Source: Fluctibacter corallii
Lineage (GTDB): Bacteria > Pseudomonadota > Gammaproteobacteria > Enterobacterales > Alteromonadaceae
NCBI RefSeq assembly: GCF_025751585.1
Contig: NZ_JAOWKX010000006.1
Span: forward strand, 216,527 to 280,526
Length of the DNA stretch: 64,000 bases
Direction: 5' to 3'
How positions within the stretch are numbered: the stretch's first letter is position 1; every line of letters starts with the position of its first letter. Of the stretch, positions 49,363 to 59,354 are shown piece after piece. The translations under genes were made by a program, and so were the position numbers. The notes below the pieces were generated by a model. That model ran no database searches and had not been told where the DNA came from. It saw nothing but the letters and a program-made list of their open reading frames with translations.

Positions 49363-49396
49363 AACCGCCGTATTTGAAGATGCAAACTGGAATAGA

Positions 49397-49978
49397 ATGA
49401 CTGAGTTCTTGTTGTTAATGGTAGGTACCGTACTAGTAAACAACTTTGTACTGGTACAATTTTTGGGACTTTGCCCCTTTATGGGTGTCTCATCAAAGCT
49501 GGAAACCGCGATTGGTATGTCAATGGCAACGACCTTTGTGTTGACAATTGCCTCTATGTGCAGCTATTTAGTTGAGCACTATATTCTACTTCCCTTAGAT
49601 ATCGGGTTTCTACGGACCCTAAGTTTTATATTAGTTATCGCCGTCGTCGTTCAATTTACGGAAATGGTGGTGCACAAAACCAGCCCCACACTGTATCGAC
49701 TATTGGGAATTTTTCTACCTCTGATTACAACCAACTGTGCTGTATTGGGTGTTGCACTTCTGAATATTAATAAAGATCACAATTTCATAGAAAGCCTTAT
49801 ATATGGATTTGGTGCTGCTGTCGGCTTTTCATTAGTGCTGATCTTGTTCTCAGCGATGAGAGAGCGCCTCGCTGTAGCGGATGTCCCCTCCCCCTTTAAA
49901 GGTGCTTCTATTGCTATGATTACTGCTGGGCTTATGTCCTTGGCTTTCATGGGCTTTACTGGACTTGTTAAGTTATAA
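49397..49978 (+). CDS. rnfA: electron transport complex subunit RnfA
   Basis: A 193-residue protein with six membrane helices, containing [18 protein letters not shown] and [12 protein letters not shown], the paired Cys-bearing segments of RnfA/RnfE. Rnf couples electron flow between ferredoxin and NAD to Na+ or H+ movement; in some gammaproteobacteria (as RsxA) it also keeps SoxR reduced. First gene of rnfABCDGE; overlaps rnfB by one base. Confidence 0.96.
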   Translation: MTEFLLLMVGTVLVNNFVLVQFLGLCPFMGVSSKLETAIGMSMATTFVLTIASMCSYLVEHYILLPLDIGFLRTLSFILVIAVVVQFTEMVVHKTSPTLYRLLGIFLPLITTNCAVLGVALLNINKDHNFIESLIYGFGAAVGFSLVLILFSAMRERLAVADVPSPFKGASIAMITAGLMSLAFMGFTGLVKL

Positions 49979-50538
49979 TGACTCTACTCATCGCACTTAT
50001 TGCCGTCGCTATTCTCGCGCTCATTTTTGGGCTGATTCTTGGGTATGCATCGATAAAATTCAAAGTCGAGGGAGATCCCCTCGTTGAACAATTAGACCAC
50101 GTTTTGCCCCAAACCCAATGTGGTCAGTGCGGCTATCCTGGATGCCGCCCATATGCAGAAGCCATTGCTAATGGTGACGAAATAAACAAATGTCCTCCGG
50201 GCGGCGAAGCAACGATAAAAAAAATCGCTGATATAATGGGAGTTGAACCTAAACCTTTAGATGCCGCTCATGGACAAGAAGACATTAAAAAAGTGGCATT
50301 TATTCGTGAAGATGAATGTATCGGATGCACTAAATGTATTCAGGCGTGTCCAGTCGATGCCATACTCGGCGCGGCAAAACAAATGCACACCATTATAAAA
50401 GACGAGTGCACAGGGTGCGACTTGTGCGTTGAGCCCTGCCCTGTTGATTGTATTGATATGGTTCCCGTTGAAACCACGTCTAAAACGTGGAAATGGCAAC
50501 TTGATGCTATTCCCGTCAAGCAAGTAGAGACACAATAG
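49978..50538 (+). CDS. rnfB: electron transport complex subunit RnfB
   Basis: A 186-residue protein with an N-terminal membrane helix, a 4Fe-4S motif typical of RnfB (CGQCGYPGC ... NKCPPGG) and two ferredoxin-type clusters ([24 protein letters not shown]). It passes electrons between the soluble donor and the membrane part of the complex. Confidence 0.96.
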   Translation: MTLLIALIAVAILALIFGLILGYASIKFKVEGDPLVEQLDHVLPQTQCGQCGYPGCRPYAEAIANGDEINKCPPGGEATIKKIADIMGVEPKPLDAAHGQEDIKKVAFIREDECIGCTKCIQACPVDAILGAAKQMHTIIKDECTGCDLCVEPCPVDCIDMVPVETTSKTWKWQLDAIPVKQVETQ

Positions 50539-50556
50539 GAATCTGAAAGGTAAGCT

Positions 50557-52887
50557 GTGTATAACGAATTTAAAACGATAATCGACAGAATAAAACAGGG
50601 TAAATTGTGGCGTTTTCGTGGTGGCGTGCATCCGGATGGCCGTAAGTCGTTGTCTAATACGCATGAAATCGCCGATATTGCCATCCCTAACCGTCTTTAC
50701 CTCCCCCTTAAGCAGCATATTGGCGTCGAGGGTGTAGTGAGTGTGGCTGTGGGAGATCATGTATTAAAGGGACAAAAACTCACTAAGAGCTCCAATCCTT
50801 TCTTCGTGCCTGTCCATGCTCCAACGTCCGGTAAAATTGTTGGTATTGAAAAGCATGTATCAGCTCACCCTTCAGGCATTCCTGAGCAAACGATTATTAT
50901 CGAGCCAGACAAAAAAGACACGTGGGCCGAGCTTAAACCTCTAAAAAATTATGATGCGTTTCCCAAGATAAAAGTGTTAGAAACTATTTGTCAGGCTGGC
51001 ATCGCAGGGATGGGAGGCGCGGGCTTTCCTACGCACTTGAAGGCATCCCCAAAAAAAGGCGTCGAGTTTCTTATTATTAATGGTGTGGAATGCGAACCTT
51101 ATATTACAGCTGACGACAGGCTTATGCGAGAACATGCCAATCAGATTCGTCAAGGTATAGACATTCTCGCCTACCTACTATCACCGCAACACATCGTTAT
51201 CGCCATAGAAGATAACAAGCCTGAGGCGGTTCAAGCATTAACAGAAGCATGCAGTGATAGTGCGGACATTTCTGTTTGCGAAATTCCCACTCGCTATCCA
51301 GCTGGAGGGGAAAAACAGCTGATACAGGTACTAACAAATCGTGAAGTACCCCATAATGGCCTGCCAATTGACGTTGGCGTCATTATGCAAAATGTTGGTA
51401 CCTGTTTCGCGATTGCAGACGCCGTTCTAGCAGGCATCCCATTAATTCGGCGAGTAGTTACCATAACAGGCGAAGCTATAGATCGTGCTGGCAATGCTTG
51501 GGTACTATTGGGTACACCGATATCACACTTAATGTCCCAAGCCGAGTATCACGCCAAACGTCAATCTCAACAGCGCATGATAATGGGTGGCCCAATGATG
51601 GGCTACACGGTTGCATCAGCAGATGTTCCGGTGATTAAAACAACCAACTGTATTTTGGTGCCGACAGATAAAGAAATGCCGCCGATGGGAGAGGAGCAAC
51701 CGTGTATTCGTTGCAGTGCCTGCGCCGATGCCTGCCCAGCCCACCTGCTGCCCCAACAATTGTACTGGCACGGTAAAGCGAAAGAATACGACAAAGCACA
51801 AGAGTACAATCTATTCGACTGTATTGAGTGCGGGGCATGTGCATTTGTTTGCCCGAGTGAAATCCCTTTAGTGCATTACTACCGCCAAGCAAAAGCGGAC
51901 ATTCGCATTCAACAAGAAGAAGCGGATAAGGCTGAAAAAGCAAGAGAGCGATTTGAAGCACGAAAAGCCAGACTGAAACGTGAACAAGAGGAACGAGAAG
52001 AAAAGCACCGCAAAGCCGCCGAGGCACGCCGTCAGGCAATGGACAAAACAGACAGCGATGCCAAAGATAAAATTGCCGCCGCGCTTGCACGCGTAAAGGC
52101 GAAGCAGTCTGGCAGCCAAGAAGAAGCCCCTAAGACGGCCAATAAACCGAATGATAAAGTAGCGGCAGCCATAGCGAGAGCAAAGGCAAAAAAACAAGCA
52201 GCTTCAGAAAGCGAAGCAAACGTATCCAATACGCAAAATGGTGGTGAGTCGAACCAACCACCGTCAACAAATGACAAAGTGGCAGCGGCAATAGCGAGAG
52301 CAAAAGCCAAAAAAGCGCAGCGCGCGGAGCAAGAAAATACATCGATTGATACGAATACAAGCGATGAACCTCAAACATCTAACACCGCTTCGGATACCCA
52401 AACAGAAAAGCAAGATCGCATTGCACAGGCCATCGCACGTGCAAAAGCAAAGAAAGCGGCAAAGCAACAGTTTGAACGGGCTGAGAACAAATCCAGCTCA
52501 GGTAGTAGCACAGAAGGTCAAGGCGCTGAAGCCTCTATGCCAGTAATAAAAGATGAAGTGCCACAGCCAACTGACACCGCGCCGTTGAGTGAAAGCGAGG
52601 CGAGAAAGCAGCGGGTTGCAGCTGCCATAGCCAAAGCCAAGGCGAAGAAAGCGAAGGCAAAAGAAAAACAAGCGCTGAAGCAAGCAGACAATCTAAAGCA
52701 AGAACCAGATTCGCCAGCGGTATCTATAGAGAACGATATCAATCAGCAACCTTCTGCTGAATCTGCGCCTGCCGATCCTGAGACCATTAAAAAACAAAAA
52801 GTGGCGGCTGCTGTCGCACGTGCAAAAGCACGTAAAGCAGCAAAAGACGCAGAAAAACTTAACGAACAAAACACTAAGGATAGCTAA
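50557..52887 (+). CDS. rnfC: electron transport complex subunit RnfC with repeat-rich tail
   Basis: A 776-residue protein. The conserved part (to about residue 450) has the NADH/FMN-binding Rossmann-like region ([12 protein letters not shown] near 150) and two 4Fe-4S motifs ([24 protein letters not shown]). From about residue 455 on it is a Lys/Ala/Glu-rich tail with six diverged copies of a [13 protein letters not shown] unit (see repeat). The start is GTG with AAAGG ahead. Such tails vary in length between species; their role is unclear. Confidence 0.96.
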   Translation: MYNEFKTIIDRIKQGKLWRFRGGVHPDGRKSLSNTHEIADIAIPNRLYLPLKQHIGVEGVVSVAVGDHVLKGQKLTKSSNPFFVPVHAPTSGKIVGIEKHVSAHPSGIPEQTIIIEPDKKDTWAELKPLKNYDAFPKIKVLETICQAGIAGMGGAGFPTHLKASPKKGVEFLIINGVECEPYITADDRLMREHANQIRQGIDILAYLLSPQHIVIAIEDNKPEAVQALTEACSDSADISVCEIPTRYPAGGEKQLIQVLTNREVPHNGLPIDVGVIMQNVGTCFAIADAVLAGIPLIRRVVTITGEAIDRAGNAWVLLGTPISHLMSQAEYHAKRQSQQRMIMGGPMMGYTVASADVPVIKTTNCILVPTDKEMPPMGEEQPCIRCSACADACPAHLLPQQLYWHGKAKEYDKAQEYNLFDCIECGACAFVCPSEIPLVHYYRQAKADIRIQQEEADKAEKARERFEARKARLKREQEEREEKHRKAAEARRQAMDKTDSDAKDKIAAALARVKAKQSGSQEEAPKTANKPNDKVAAAIARAKAKKQAASESEANVSNTQNGGESNQPPSTNDKVAAAIARAKAKKAQRAEQENTSIDTNTSDEPQTSNTASDTQTEKQDRIAQAIARAKAKKAAKQQFERAENKSSSGSSTEGQGAEASMPVIKDEVPQPTDTAPLSESEARKQRVAAAIAKAKAKKAKAKEKQALKQADNLKQEPDSPAVSIENDINQQPSAESAPADPETIKKQKVAAAVARAKARKAAKDAEKLNEQNTKDS
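52066..52860 (+). repeat. rnfC: diverged repeats in the rnfC tail
   Basis: Six copies of a motif like [14 protein letters not shown] occur between about residues 504 and 770 of RnfC ([14 protein letters not shown], two nearly identical [56 protein letters not shown]). They are separated by 25-70 residues of polar linker, so they are dispersed rather than strictly tandem. Confidence 0.85.
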
Positions 52888-52892
52888 TTACC

Positions 52893-53984
52893 ATGATGCT
52901 TTCGTTATCCAGTTCTCCCCATTTGAAGCGCCAACGTAATACCGGACAAGTGATGCGCTTAGTGATGTATGCCGCGATTCCTGGATTAATCGCACAAACT
53001 TGGTTTTTCGGATTTGGCGCACTAGTCCACTTTGCCGTTGCTGCCGCTACATGTATTGCCACAGAAGCATTAATTGTTGAGCTACGAAAACGCGATGTTG
53101 AGCGCACCATCAAAGACAGCAGCGCGTTGCTCACTGCTCTATTACTCGCCGTCAGCATTCCACCTTATGCGCCTTGGTGGTTAACGGTAATTGGCAGTGT
53201 TTTTGCTATTGCCATCGTTAAACAGCTTTACGGCGGATTAGGAAATAATCCATTCAATCCGGCTATGGCAGCGTATGTCATGCTACTTATTTCTTTTCCC
53301 GTACAGATGACAAATTGGGCGCCTGTCGCCAGTTTAAGTCAATATGAGGAATCGGCGCTAGATAGCGCGAGTATTGTATTCACAGGTTACAATGTCGAGG
53401 GTTATTCGATAGAACAATTAAGGAGTGATGTAGATGGTCATACTATGGCAACGCCACTTGATCATCTTAAAACAGCACTGACAACGGGAGAAACCTCAGA
53501 AGAAGCGCTTCAAGCCCCTATTTACTCAAACGGATTGGGTCAAGGTTGGTTTTGGATAAACATGGCTTATCTGTTTGGTGGTTTACTCCTACTGCGCCTT
53601 AAAGTCATTAATTGGCATATTCCCGTTGGAGTGATAGTCGGCACGTTTGCCATATCTGGTTTTTTCCATCTTATTGATGGTAGCGTATATGCAAGCCCAT
53701 TATTTCACCTCTTTTCAGGCGGCTTGATGTTCGGTGCGTTTTTCATTGCTACCGATCCAGTATCTGCCTCTACAACAGATAAAGGCCGACTCCTTTTCGG
53801 CGCGGGCATTGGGCTGTGGATATACATCATAAGAACATGGGGAGGCTACCCTGATGCCGTTGCATTCGCCGTACTCATTATGAACATGGGCGTCCCTTTG
53901 ATTGACTATTACACACGACCTCGTACCTATGGTCATAGAAGCGAACACAAAAGCGCCATTAAACGAGCAGAGGATCGCGACTAA
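52893..53984 (+). CDS. rnfD: electron transport complex subunit RnfD
   Basis: A 363-residue membrane subunit with about nine helices, NQR2/RnfD type. The FMN attachment region is likely [12 protein letters not shown] (residues about 180-192). Conserved [16 protein letters not shown] is present. Overlaps rnfG by one base. Confidence 0.95.
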   Translation: MMLSLSSSPHLKRQRNTGQVMRLVMYAAIPGLIAQTWFFGFGALVHFAVAAATCIATEALIVELRKRDVERTIKDSSALLTALLLAVSIPPYAPWWLTVIGSVFAIAIVKQLYGGLGNNPFNPAMAAYVMLLISFPVQMTNWAPVASLSQYEESALDSASIVFTGYNVEGYSIEQLRSDVDGHTMATPLDHLKTALTTGETSEEALQAPIYSNGLGQGWFWINMAYLFGGLLLLRLKVINWHIPVGVIVGTFAISGFFHLIDGSVYASPLFHLFSGGLMFGAFFIATDPVSASTTDKGRLLFGAGIGLWIYIIRTWGGYPDAVAFAVLIMNMGVPLIDYYTRPRTYGHRSEHKSAIKRAEDRD

Positions 53985-54655
53985 TGGCTAAGAAGTTTGT
54001 TCTAAATAAAGGCTTAATTTTAGGTGCGTTTGCATTAGTATGCACTGGGTTGGTGACACTAACTTTCGCGTTAACCAAAGACACGATACAAGCTCAACAA
54101 GTGGCAAAGGTCACATCAATTATTAATCAAATCGTACCAAATACGCTATATGACAACGATATGACGCATAATTGTGCCATAGCGACAGCTGATCCCCTAT
54201 TGGGAAAATCAGCCAATCACAAAGTATATCGTGGGTTTCTTGATAATACGCCGTCTGTGCTGGCCATAGAGTCCATGACATCTGACGGCTACAGCGGCAA
54301 TATTTATTTTATTGTTGGGGTGAAATTCAATGGTACGGTAACGGGCGTACGCGTGCTAGAGCACAAAGAAACGCCGGGGCTAGGTGATAAAATCGATATT
54401 CGTATCAGCGATTGGATTACGACTTTTAAAGGCACGGAATTAACTGACAATAATCAGGCTCAGTGGGCGGTCAGAAAAGATGGCGGGCAGTTTGATCAAT
54501 TCACTGGCGCAACCATTACGCCACGCGCGGTTGTCGAGGGCGTAAAAAGCACACTTGAATACGTAAACAAAAACAAAGACCGCTTATTCAATGCTGAGGC
54601 TACTTGCCAGCTAGGCAATGAAACCACTGAAGATGAAGAGACCAGTGATGAATGA
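53984..54655 (+). CDS. rnfG: electron transport complex subunit RnfG
   Basis: A 223-residue protein with one N-terminal membrane anchor and a periplasmic FMN-binding domain. The flavinylated Thr is in [12 protein letters not shown] near residue 174. An acidic C-terminal tail (TEDEETSDE) overlaps the start of rnfE by eight bases. Confidence 0.95.
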   Translation: MAKKFVLNKGLILGAFALVCTGLVTLTFALTKDTIQAQQVAKVTSIINQIVPNTLYDNDMTHNCAIATADPLLGKSANHKVYRGFLDNTPSVLAIESMTSDGYSGNIYFIVGVKFNGTVTGVRVLEHKETPGLGDKIDIRISDWITTFKGTELTDNNQAQWAVRKDGGQFDQFTGATITPRAVVEGVKSTLEYVNKNKDRLFNAEATCQLGNETTEDEETSDE

Positions 54656-55358
54656 ATATCAAGAATTGACATGGCAGGGGCTGTGGAAGAATAACCCAGC
54701 ACTTGTGCAATTACTGGGCCTATGCCCACTTCTTGCAGTTACCGCAACCGTTGTAAATGGATTAGGATTAGGAATTGCCACAACACTTGTGTTAATCGGC
54801 TCAAATTGTACCGTGTCGCTTGTCCGTAATTGGGTGCCGAAAGAAATACGCATTCCGATTTTCGTCATGGTCATCGCTGCTTTTGTTACCATTGTTCAGT
54901 TATTAATGAATGCGTTTACATTCAAGCTATACGAAGCATTGGGCATTTTTATTCCGCTCATTGTGACTAACTGCGCCATCATCGGTCGAGCGGAAGCGTA
55001 TGCTTCGAAAAATCCCGTCAAGTTCGCAGCCTTTGATGGAGTAATGATGGGAGTAGGCTTTACTCTTGTGCTTATGATTCTGGGTGCAATGCGTGAACTA
55101 CTAGGATATGGCACATTGTTTAGCGGCGCAGAGTTGCTACTCGGTGACTGGGCAACGGTGCTTAAAATCACGGTGTTTGAAACCGACAGTCAATTTTTAC
55201 TCGCAATACTGCCTCCAGGTGCTTTTCTCGGCATGGGACTTCTCATCGCGCTGAAAAACGCACTCAATGATCGCGTTGAAGCAATGGTTGTAAAACCTCA
55301 GGAAGGTAAAGTCGTGACACGCGCTCGCGTTACAGGTGATACCGCAGCAGACAGCTAG
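54648..55358 (+). CDS. rnfE: electron transport complex subunit RnfE
   Basis: A 236-residue membrane protein paralogous to RnfA ([34 protein letters not shown]). The ATG at 54648 is chosen because [17 protein letters not shown] is the expected N-terminus; upstream in-frame codons lie within rnfG. Last subunit of the complex; nth follows 35 bases later, the same order as in E. coli. Confidence 0.95.
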   Translation: MNEYQELTWQGLWKNNPALVQLLGLCPLLAVTATVVNGLGLGIATTLVLIGSNCTVSLVRNWVPKEIRIPIFVMVIAAFVTIVQLLMNAFTFKLYEALGIFIPLIVTNCAIIGRAEAYASKNPVKFAAFDGVMMGVGFTLVLMILGAMRELLGYGTLFSGAELLLGDWATVLKITVFETDSQFLLAILPPGAFLGMGLLIALKNALNDRVEAMVVKPQEGKVVTRARVTGDTAADS

Positions 55359-55393
55359 ATATCCACGCAAACATAATGAAATACTAATTCGCG

Positions 55394-56026
55394 ATGAATA
55401 AAGAAAAACGAAGAGAAATACTCACGCGTCTTCGTGACGCTAACCCTCACCCAACAACAGAGCTAAACTTTAGTAATCCCTTTGAGTTGTTGATTGCTGT
55501 TATCCTTTCCGCTCAGGCGACCGATGTTGGTGTAAACAAGGCCACTGCAAAATTGTTTCCCATCGCCAATACGCCAGAAAAAATGTTTGCTCTTGGTGTT
55601 GATGGATTAAAGGCGTATATCAAAACCATCGGCTTGTTTAATTCGAAAGCGGTAAACGTTATAAAAACATGTGAGATGCTTATCAAGCAACATCAATCTC
55701 AAGTTCCTGAAAACCGAGAAGCGCTCGAAGCCTTACCAGGCGTAGGGAGAAAAACAGCAAATGTCGTATTGAACACCGCTTTTGGCTGGCCCACTATCGC
55801 CGTAGACACCCACATATTTCGCGTGTCAAACCGCACTAAACTCGCCATGGGCAAAAACGTCGATCAAGTAGAGCAAAAGCTACTTAAAGTCGTTCCTGCC
55901 GAGTTTAAAGTCGATGTGCATCATTGGCTTATCCTTCATGGCCGTTATACTTGTGTTGCCAGAAAGCCCAGATGCGGCTCTTGCCTCATCGAAGATTTAT
56001 GTGAGTTTAAGGACAAAACTGAGTAA
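55394..56026 (+). CDS. nth: endonuclease III
   Basis: A 210-residue DNA glycosylase/AP lyase that removes oxidised pyrimidines. Key residues fall exactly at E. coli numbers: Lys120 in the HhH motif (LPGVGRK), Asp138 (AVDTH) and the 4Fe-4S cysteines at 187, 194, 197 and 203. It probably shares the rnf transcript. A degenerate second copy of its 3' part lies about 1.7 kb downstream. Confidence 0.97.
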   Translation: MNKEKRREILTRLRDANPHPTTELNFSNPFELLIAVILSAQATDVGVNKATAKLFPIANTPEKMFALGVDGLKAYIKTIGLFNSKAVNVIKTCEMLIKQHQSQVPENREALEALPGVGRKTANVVLNTAFGWPTIAVDTHIFRVSNRTKLAMGKNVDQVEQKLLKVVPAEFKVDVHHWLILHGRYTCVARKPRCGSCLIEDLCEFKDKTE

Positions 56027-56065
56027 ACAATCTCCCCTAGAGCAGCATACCTATACTTTTTCCAA

Positions 56066-56122
56066 TTCAACCGAATGTTTAATAACTAGACTTTTGCGAT
56101 AGTTGCATTCCATTCGGTTGAA
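56066..56122. repeat. 12-bp inverted repeat downstream of nth
   Basis: TTCAACCGAATG (56066-56077) and CATTCGGTTGAA (56111-56122) are perfectly complementary with 33 bases between. No T run follows either arm. It sits between nth and the convergent esterase gene and may be a hairpin or a paired protein-binding site. Confidence 0.6.
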
Positions 56123-56144
56123 AGAGACTGTTTATTGACACAAT

Positions 56145-57407
56145 TTACTCCATAGTAGATTTTAGGTTGTTTAAAGCCGCTTTAAATAGCTCAACCCTAT
56201 AATCGTTATTTTTCTGGGCGAGTTCCAATGCTTTAATACGGTGCTTTAACTCAATGTCCTTATTGCCTTTCGCTAGAAACAAATCAGCAAATGTATCATA
56301 GGCATTGGCTGAGTGAGGATAAATGGACAGCCAGTAATCCATAATGGCTTCCGCTTCAGAGTAGCGCTTTTCTTTAATCAAAATGTATACAATACGCTTC
56401 AAACGATTGCGATTATAAAAGCGCTCCCCTTTAGGTAGTGCCATAAAACCATATTGTTCACTAAGTTTAGTAAAGTGAGCCTTAATATTTTTAAGCGTTA
56501 AATTGGCTTCTTCGGTAACGAACTTGCGATAATTCACATCCCATTGCTGCGATGGGAAAATAAGTTCAAACCCTGACATAATTGCGGGTAAAACAGCAGC
56601 ATAAGATTGCTTGTCAATTAACTCCCATTTGAACGATAGATTTTTTGTTAAGTAAGGCGACAACTTAGTTTCTAACCTTTCGTAATCATCCAAAATTTTA
56701 GGATTACGGGTCGCGCCACCTTTAGGCATCGATATATATAGGTATCGTTTACCTATCTCTTGTTGTTTTACCGAATTGATGACTTTATCAAAAATAGTTT
56801 CGCTACCGTACCCCACAGCACCAAAGTCCGCCTGATTGACCACGATATAGCCAGCAAAAAGGCGTGGCTGCTTCCAAAAACTATGTAGTGTTAGACTTGC
56901 AGAAGGAGAAAGGCCTATCAGCACTTTAAAGTCGGCAATTCGATAACTTTTCTCTAGAAAAGGTAACACCTCGTTTTGAATAAACGATAAATAAAGGTCC
57001 TCCTTTCCTCCAAACCACAACGGTTCGCCTTTTGCGCTTAAAGGCTTTGGTGTCATATCTCGCCTTGTCTCAGGTGCGTTTTGAATACCAACAACAATAG
57101 CTTCTGGCATTTGGCTATTCATAGCCTGAAATTGGACGAATCCGGAAACACTGTGAAATAACATCTCACCATCAAGTACGACTACAAGAGGATATTTAAT
57201 GTGGGGGGCAGTTTCTTGGTAATTAGCAGGTAAAGAGATGTCAATTACCCGCTTACCATTGAGGTTTTGGGAATCTATTACATGTCTAGCAATATTGTTG
57301 AATGCACTTTGGCTTTGCGAAATATAGATATCATGCGATTCATTAGCATATATAGTTGAACCCCTGAATAAAGTGAAAAATAAAATCACACATGATATGT
57401 AGCGCAT
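56145..57407 (-). CDS. secreted alpha/beta-hydrolase-fold esterase
   Basis: A 420-residue protein with a signal peptide (MRYISCVILFFTLFRGSTIYA). The region about 40-270 resembles the esterase-D/Fes-type hydrolases (YPLVVVLDGEMLFH, EAIVVGIQNAPETRRDMTP). The probable nucleophile Ser is in IGLSPSASLTLHS, where the common G-x-S-x-G has Ser in place of the last Gly. The C-terminal ~100 residues look like a TPR-type repeat (AEAIMDYWLSIYPHSANAYD). The ATG at 57407 has GGAG six bases upstream. It lies between nth and a broken copy of nth. Substrate unknown. Confidence 0.8.
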   Translation of the reverse strand: MRYISCVILFFTLFRGSTIYANESHDIYISQSQSAFNNIARHVIDSQNLNGKRVIDISLPANYQETAPHIKYPLVVVLDGEMLFHSVSGFVQFQAMNSQMPEAIVVGIQNAPETRRDMTPKPLSAKGEPLWFGGKEDLYLSFIQNEVLPFLEKSYRIADFKVLIGLSPSASLTLHSFWKQPRLFAGYIVVNQADFGAVGYGSETIFDKVINSVKQQEIGKRYLYISMPKGGATRNPKILDDYERLETKLSPYLTKNLSFKWELIDKQSYAAVLPAIMSGFELIFPSQQWDVNYRKFVTEEANLTLKNIKAHFTKLSEQYGFMALPKGERFYNRNRLKRIVYILIKEKRYSEAEAIMDYWLSIYPHSANAYDTFADLFLAKGNKDIELKHRIKALELAQKNNDYRVELFKAALNNLKSTME

Positions 57408-57419
57408 TGACTGCTCCAT

Positions 57420-57994
57420 TTAGATTATCAACCAAAATGCTCTTTTTAGAGCTATCTACAACAGTCAATTAGCTTAGATATAAATAAAACTGACGAATAG
57501 ACATATACGATGAAGAAACGCACTTTAAAGATAAAAAGAAGAACGTTATTTTCAGTGGCTAAATTCATGAAAAATCACATGATCTGATTATTTATCCAGT
57601 CATTACAAATCCGAGTTTTAACCGAGAATATTAATTTGCGCCACCCATCCTCTACTATTATCATGAGGCCCGCCAACGATAGTCGTCTATTCACATACTT
57701 TGTGTCACAGCGGATTCAGTTTGGCAATGGGCAAGAATGTCGATCACGTTGAACAAACACTCCTGAAAGTCATTCCAACCTAATTTAAAATCGATATAAA
57801 TCTATGGCTTATCTGTCATGATCGCTATACCTGTGTTGCCAGAAAGCCCCGCTATGGATCACGTGTCATTGAAGATTTTTGAGAGTGTACAAAAAAACCA
57901 GTTAACACCTAAATTGATCAACTTACTTGGACGCGTCTTGGATTAAACCGAGATGCATTCACCTTTTAACCAATAACCGTACGTAAATACCCTT
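57420..57994. other. spacer between the esterase and NhaD-like genes
   Basis: About 575 bases without an intact gene. The left half should carry the esterase promoter. The right half is mostly the nth remnant, followed by about 85 bases that must contain the start signals of the NhaD-like gene. Confidence 0.7.
57660..57908 (+). pseudogene. nth: remnant of the 3' end of nth
   Basis: Translation of 57721-57879 aligns with Nth residues 150-202 without gaps: 38 of 53 positions are identical (LAMGKNVD, RYTCVARKPR). It has a TAA in place of codon 170 and a TGA at the position of Cys203. Cluster residues Cys194 and Cys197 are changed to Tyr and Arg, so no function is possible. Weaker similarity continues left to about 57660 (with small gaps) and right through the former stop region to about 57908. 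It points to an old partial duplication, or to a displaced original 3' end after insertion of foreign DNA at nth. Confidence 0.88.
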
Positions 57995-59224
57995 ATGCAC
58001 ACCCTTATAATTTGCCTATCTATTTTGGCTCTCCTTTTAGTTATTTTCGAAGAAACTATTCACATCAACAAAGCAAAGAGCACGTTATTTTTAGGTTGTT
58101 TGTGTTGGCTAATCTTTTATATTTTCCCAGAATCGGGATTTAGCAGTGAACAAATAAGCGAAAGTTTGAATGAAAACTTATTGGAGATCGCTTCACTCTG
58201 GTTGTTTCTTATGTCAGCAATGACATTTGTAGCGTATTTAAATAGTAGAGGCTTTATATCAAGCATCGTACAAAAAGCCTTACCCTCTCAAGTAAGTGAA
58301 AAAGCGCTTCTAATTTACTTGGGGTTGGGTTCTTTTGTGTTCTCTTCACTGGCTGATAACATCACCGCTACGTTGGTATCTGTCGCGGTTATCACACAAC
58401 TAAAAGTTCCTATTAAAAAGCAGCTAAAATACGCCGCGCTTGTGATTTTCTCGGTAAATAGCGGAGGCGTTTCACTCATAACTGGAGATGTAACAACACT
58501 GATGATCTTTCTTGCAGACAAGGTTACGATCGTCAGCTTGCTTCAACTCATCGTTCCCGCACTTGCTGGGGTATTGAGCTTGGCATTTCTGTTATCTTCA
58601 AACATGTCTGGGCATGTAACTCTACATACGAACAACAAGCCTATTGAATTTGAGGATAAAATCATTGGCCTCATCTTCTTAACCACCATTGCCGCGACCC
58701 TTTCCTTAAACGTGATGTTTCAAGTTCCGCCGGTATTAACTTTTTTGTTTGGCTTAAGTATTATGTTTTTGTGCGGCCACTTTTTATCTTTGCCTGAATC
58801 AAACGAAAATGTACTCAATTATATTCGTAAAATTGAGTTCGACACGCTGCTATTTTTCTTAGGTATTCTATTAATCGTTGGCGCACTTAAAAAACTGCAT
58901 GTGCTTGATCATATCGCGCTGATTTATCAACATTTACCGACGTCGTTGGCAAACTACCTTCTGGGCATCAGTTCCGCTCTTGTAGACAATGTACCTTTGA
59001 CGGCTGCCGTGCTTAAGGCCAATGTGACCATGCGTCCTGATGAATGGTTGTCTGTCACGTATGCCATGGGTGTTGGGGGTTCGCTGCTAGTGATAGGTTC
59101 AGCAGCGGGTATCATCGCCATGAGTAAAATCAAGGGGCTCAGCTTTATCAGCTACCTGAGCATGTTCCTTCGATTACTTATCGCCTATTCAGTAGGATAT
59201 TGGTTGTCAGTATTAATAGCGTAG
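57995..59224 (+). CDS. nhaD: NhaD-type sodium:proton antiporter
   Basis: A 409-residue membrane protein with about eleven helices. Family features are the N-terminal FEETIHINKAKSTLFLG, the SLADNITATLVSVAVI segment and NSGGVSLITGDVTTLMIFL, similar to the conserved NSGG...GDVTT region of NhaD; VDNVPLTAAVLKAN near the end corresponds to the second half-repeat. It would exchange Na+ or Li+ for protons, useful in a marine habitat. The family is clear; ion specificity is not. Confidence 0.85.
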   Translation: MHTLIICLSILALLLVIFEETIHINKAKSTLFLGCLCWLIFYIFPESGFSSEQISESLNENLLEIASLWLFLMSAMTFVAYLNSRGFISSIVQKALPSQVSEKALLIYLGLGSFVFSSLADNITATLVSVAVITQLKVPIKKQLKYAALVIFSVNSGGVSLITGDVTTLMIFLADKVTIVSLLQLIVPALAGVLSLAFLLSSNMSGHVTLHTNNKPIEFEDKIIGLIFLTTIAATLSLNVMFQVPPVLTFLFGLSIMFLCGHFLSLPESNENVLNYIRKIEFDTLLFFLGILLIVGALKKLHVLDHIALIYQHLPTSLANYLLGISSALVDNVPLTAAVLKANVTMRPDEWLSVTYAMGVGGSLLVIGSAAGIIAMSKIKGLSFISYLSMFLRLLIAYSVGYWLSVLIA

Positions 59225-59313
59225 AACACTAACCAATACGGAAACTCTACTTTTATCACAACCTAAACGATATTTGTCTAGATTGAAGCAACGTAAGTGA
59301 GTAAATAACAGAA

Positions 59314-59342
59314 CGAAAAGCATTGCTACGCAATGCTTTTCG
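59314..59342. terminator. bidirectional terminator between the NhaD-like and S41 genes
   Basis: CGAAAAGCATTG (59314-59325) pairs perfectly with CAATGCTTTTCG (59331-59342) around a 5-base loop. It lies between convergent genes, just past the peptidase stop codon. Confidence 0.85.
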
Positions 59343-59354
59343 TATATGTAAAGA

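Noticed and set aside
57420..57660. Additional gene between the esterase and the nth remnant
   Set aside because: No frame of useful length with a ribosome site; the sequence appears to be promoter and decayed DNA.
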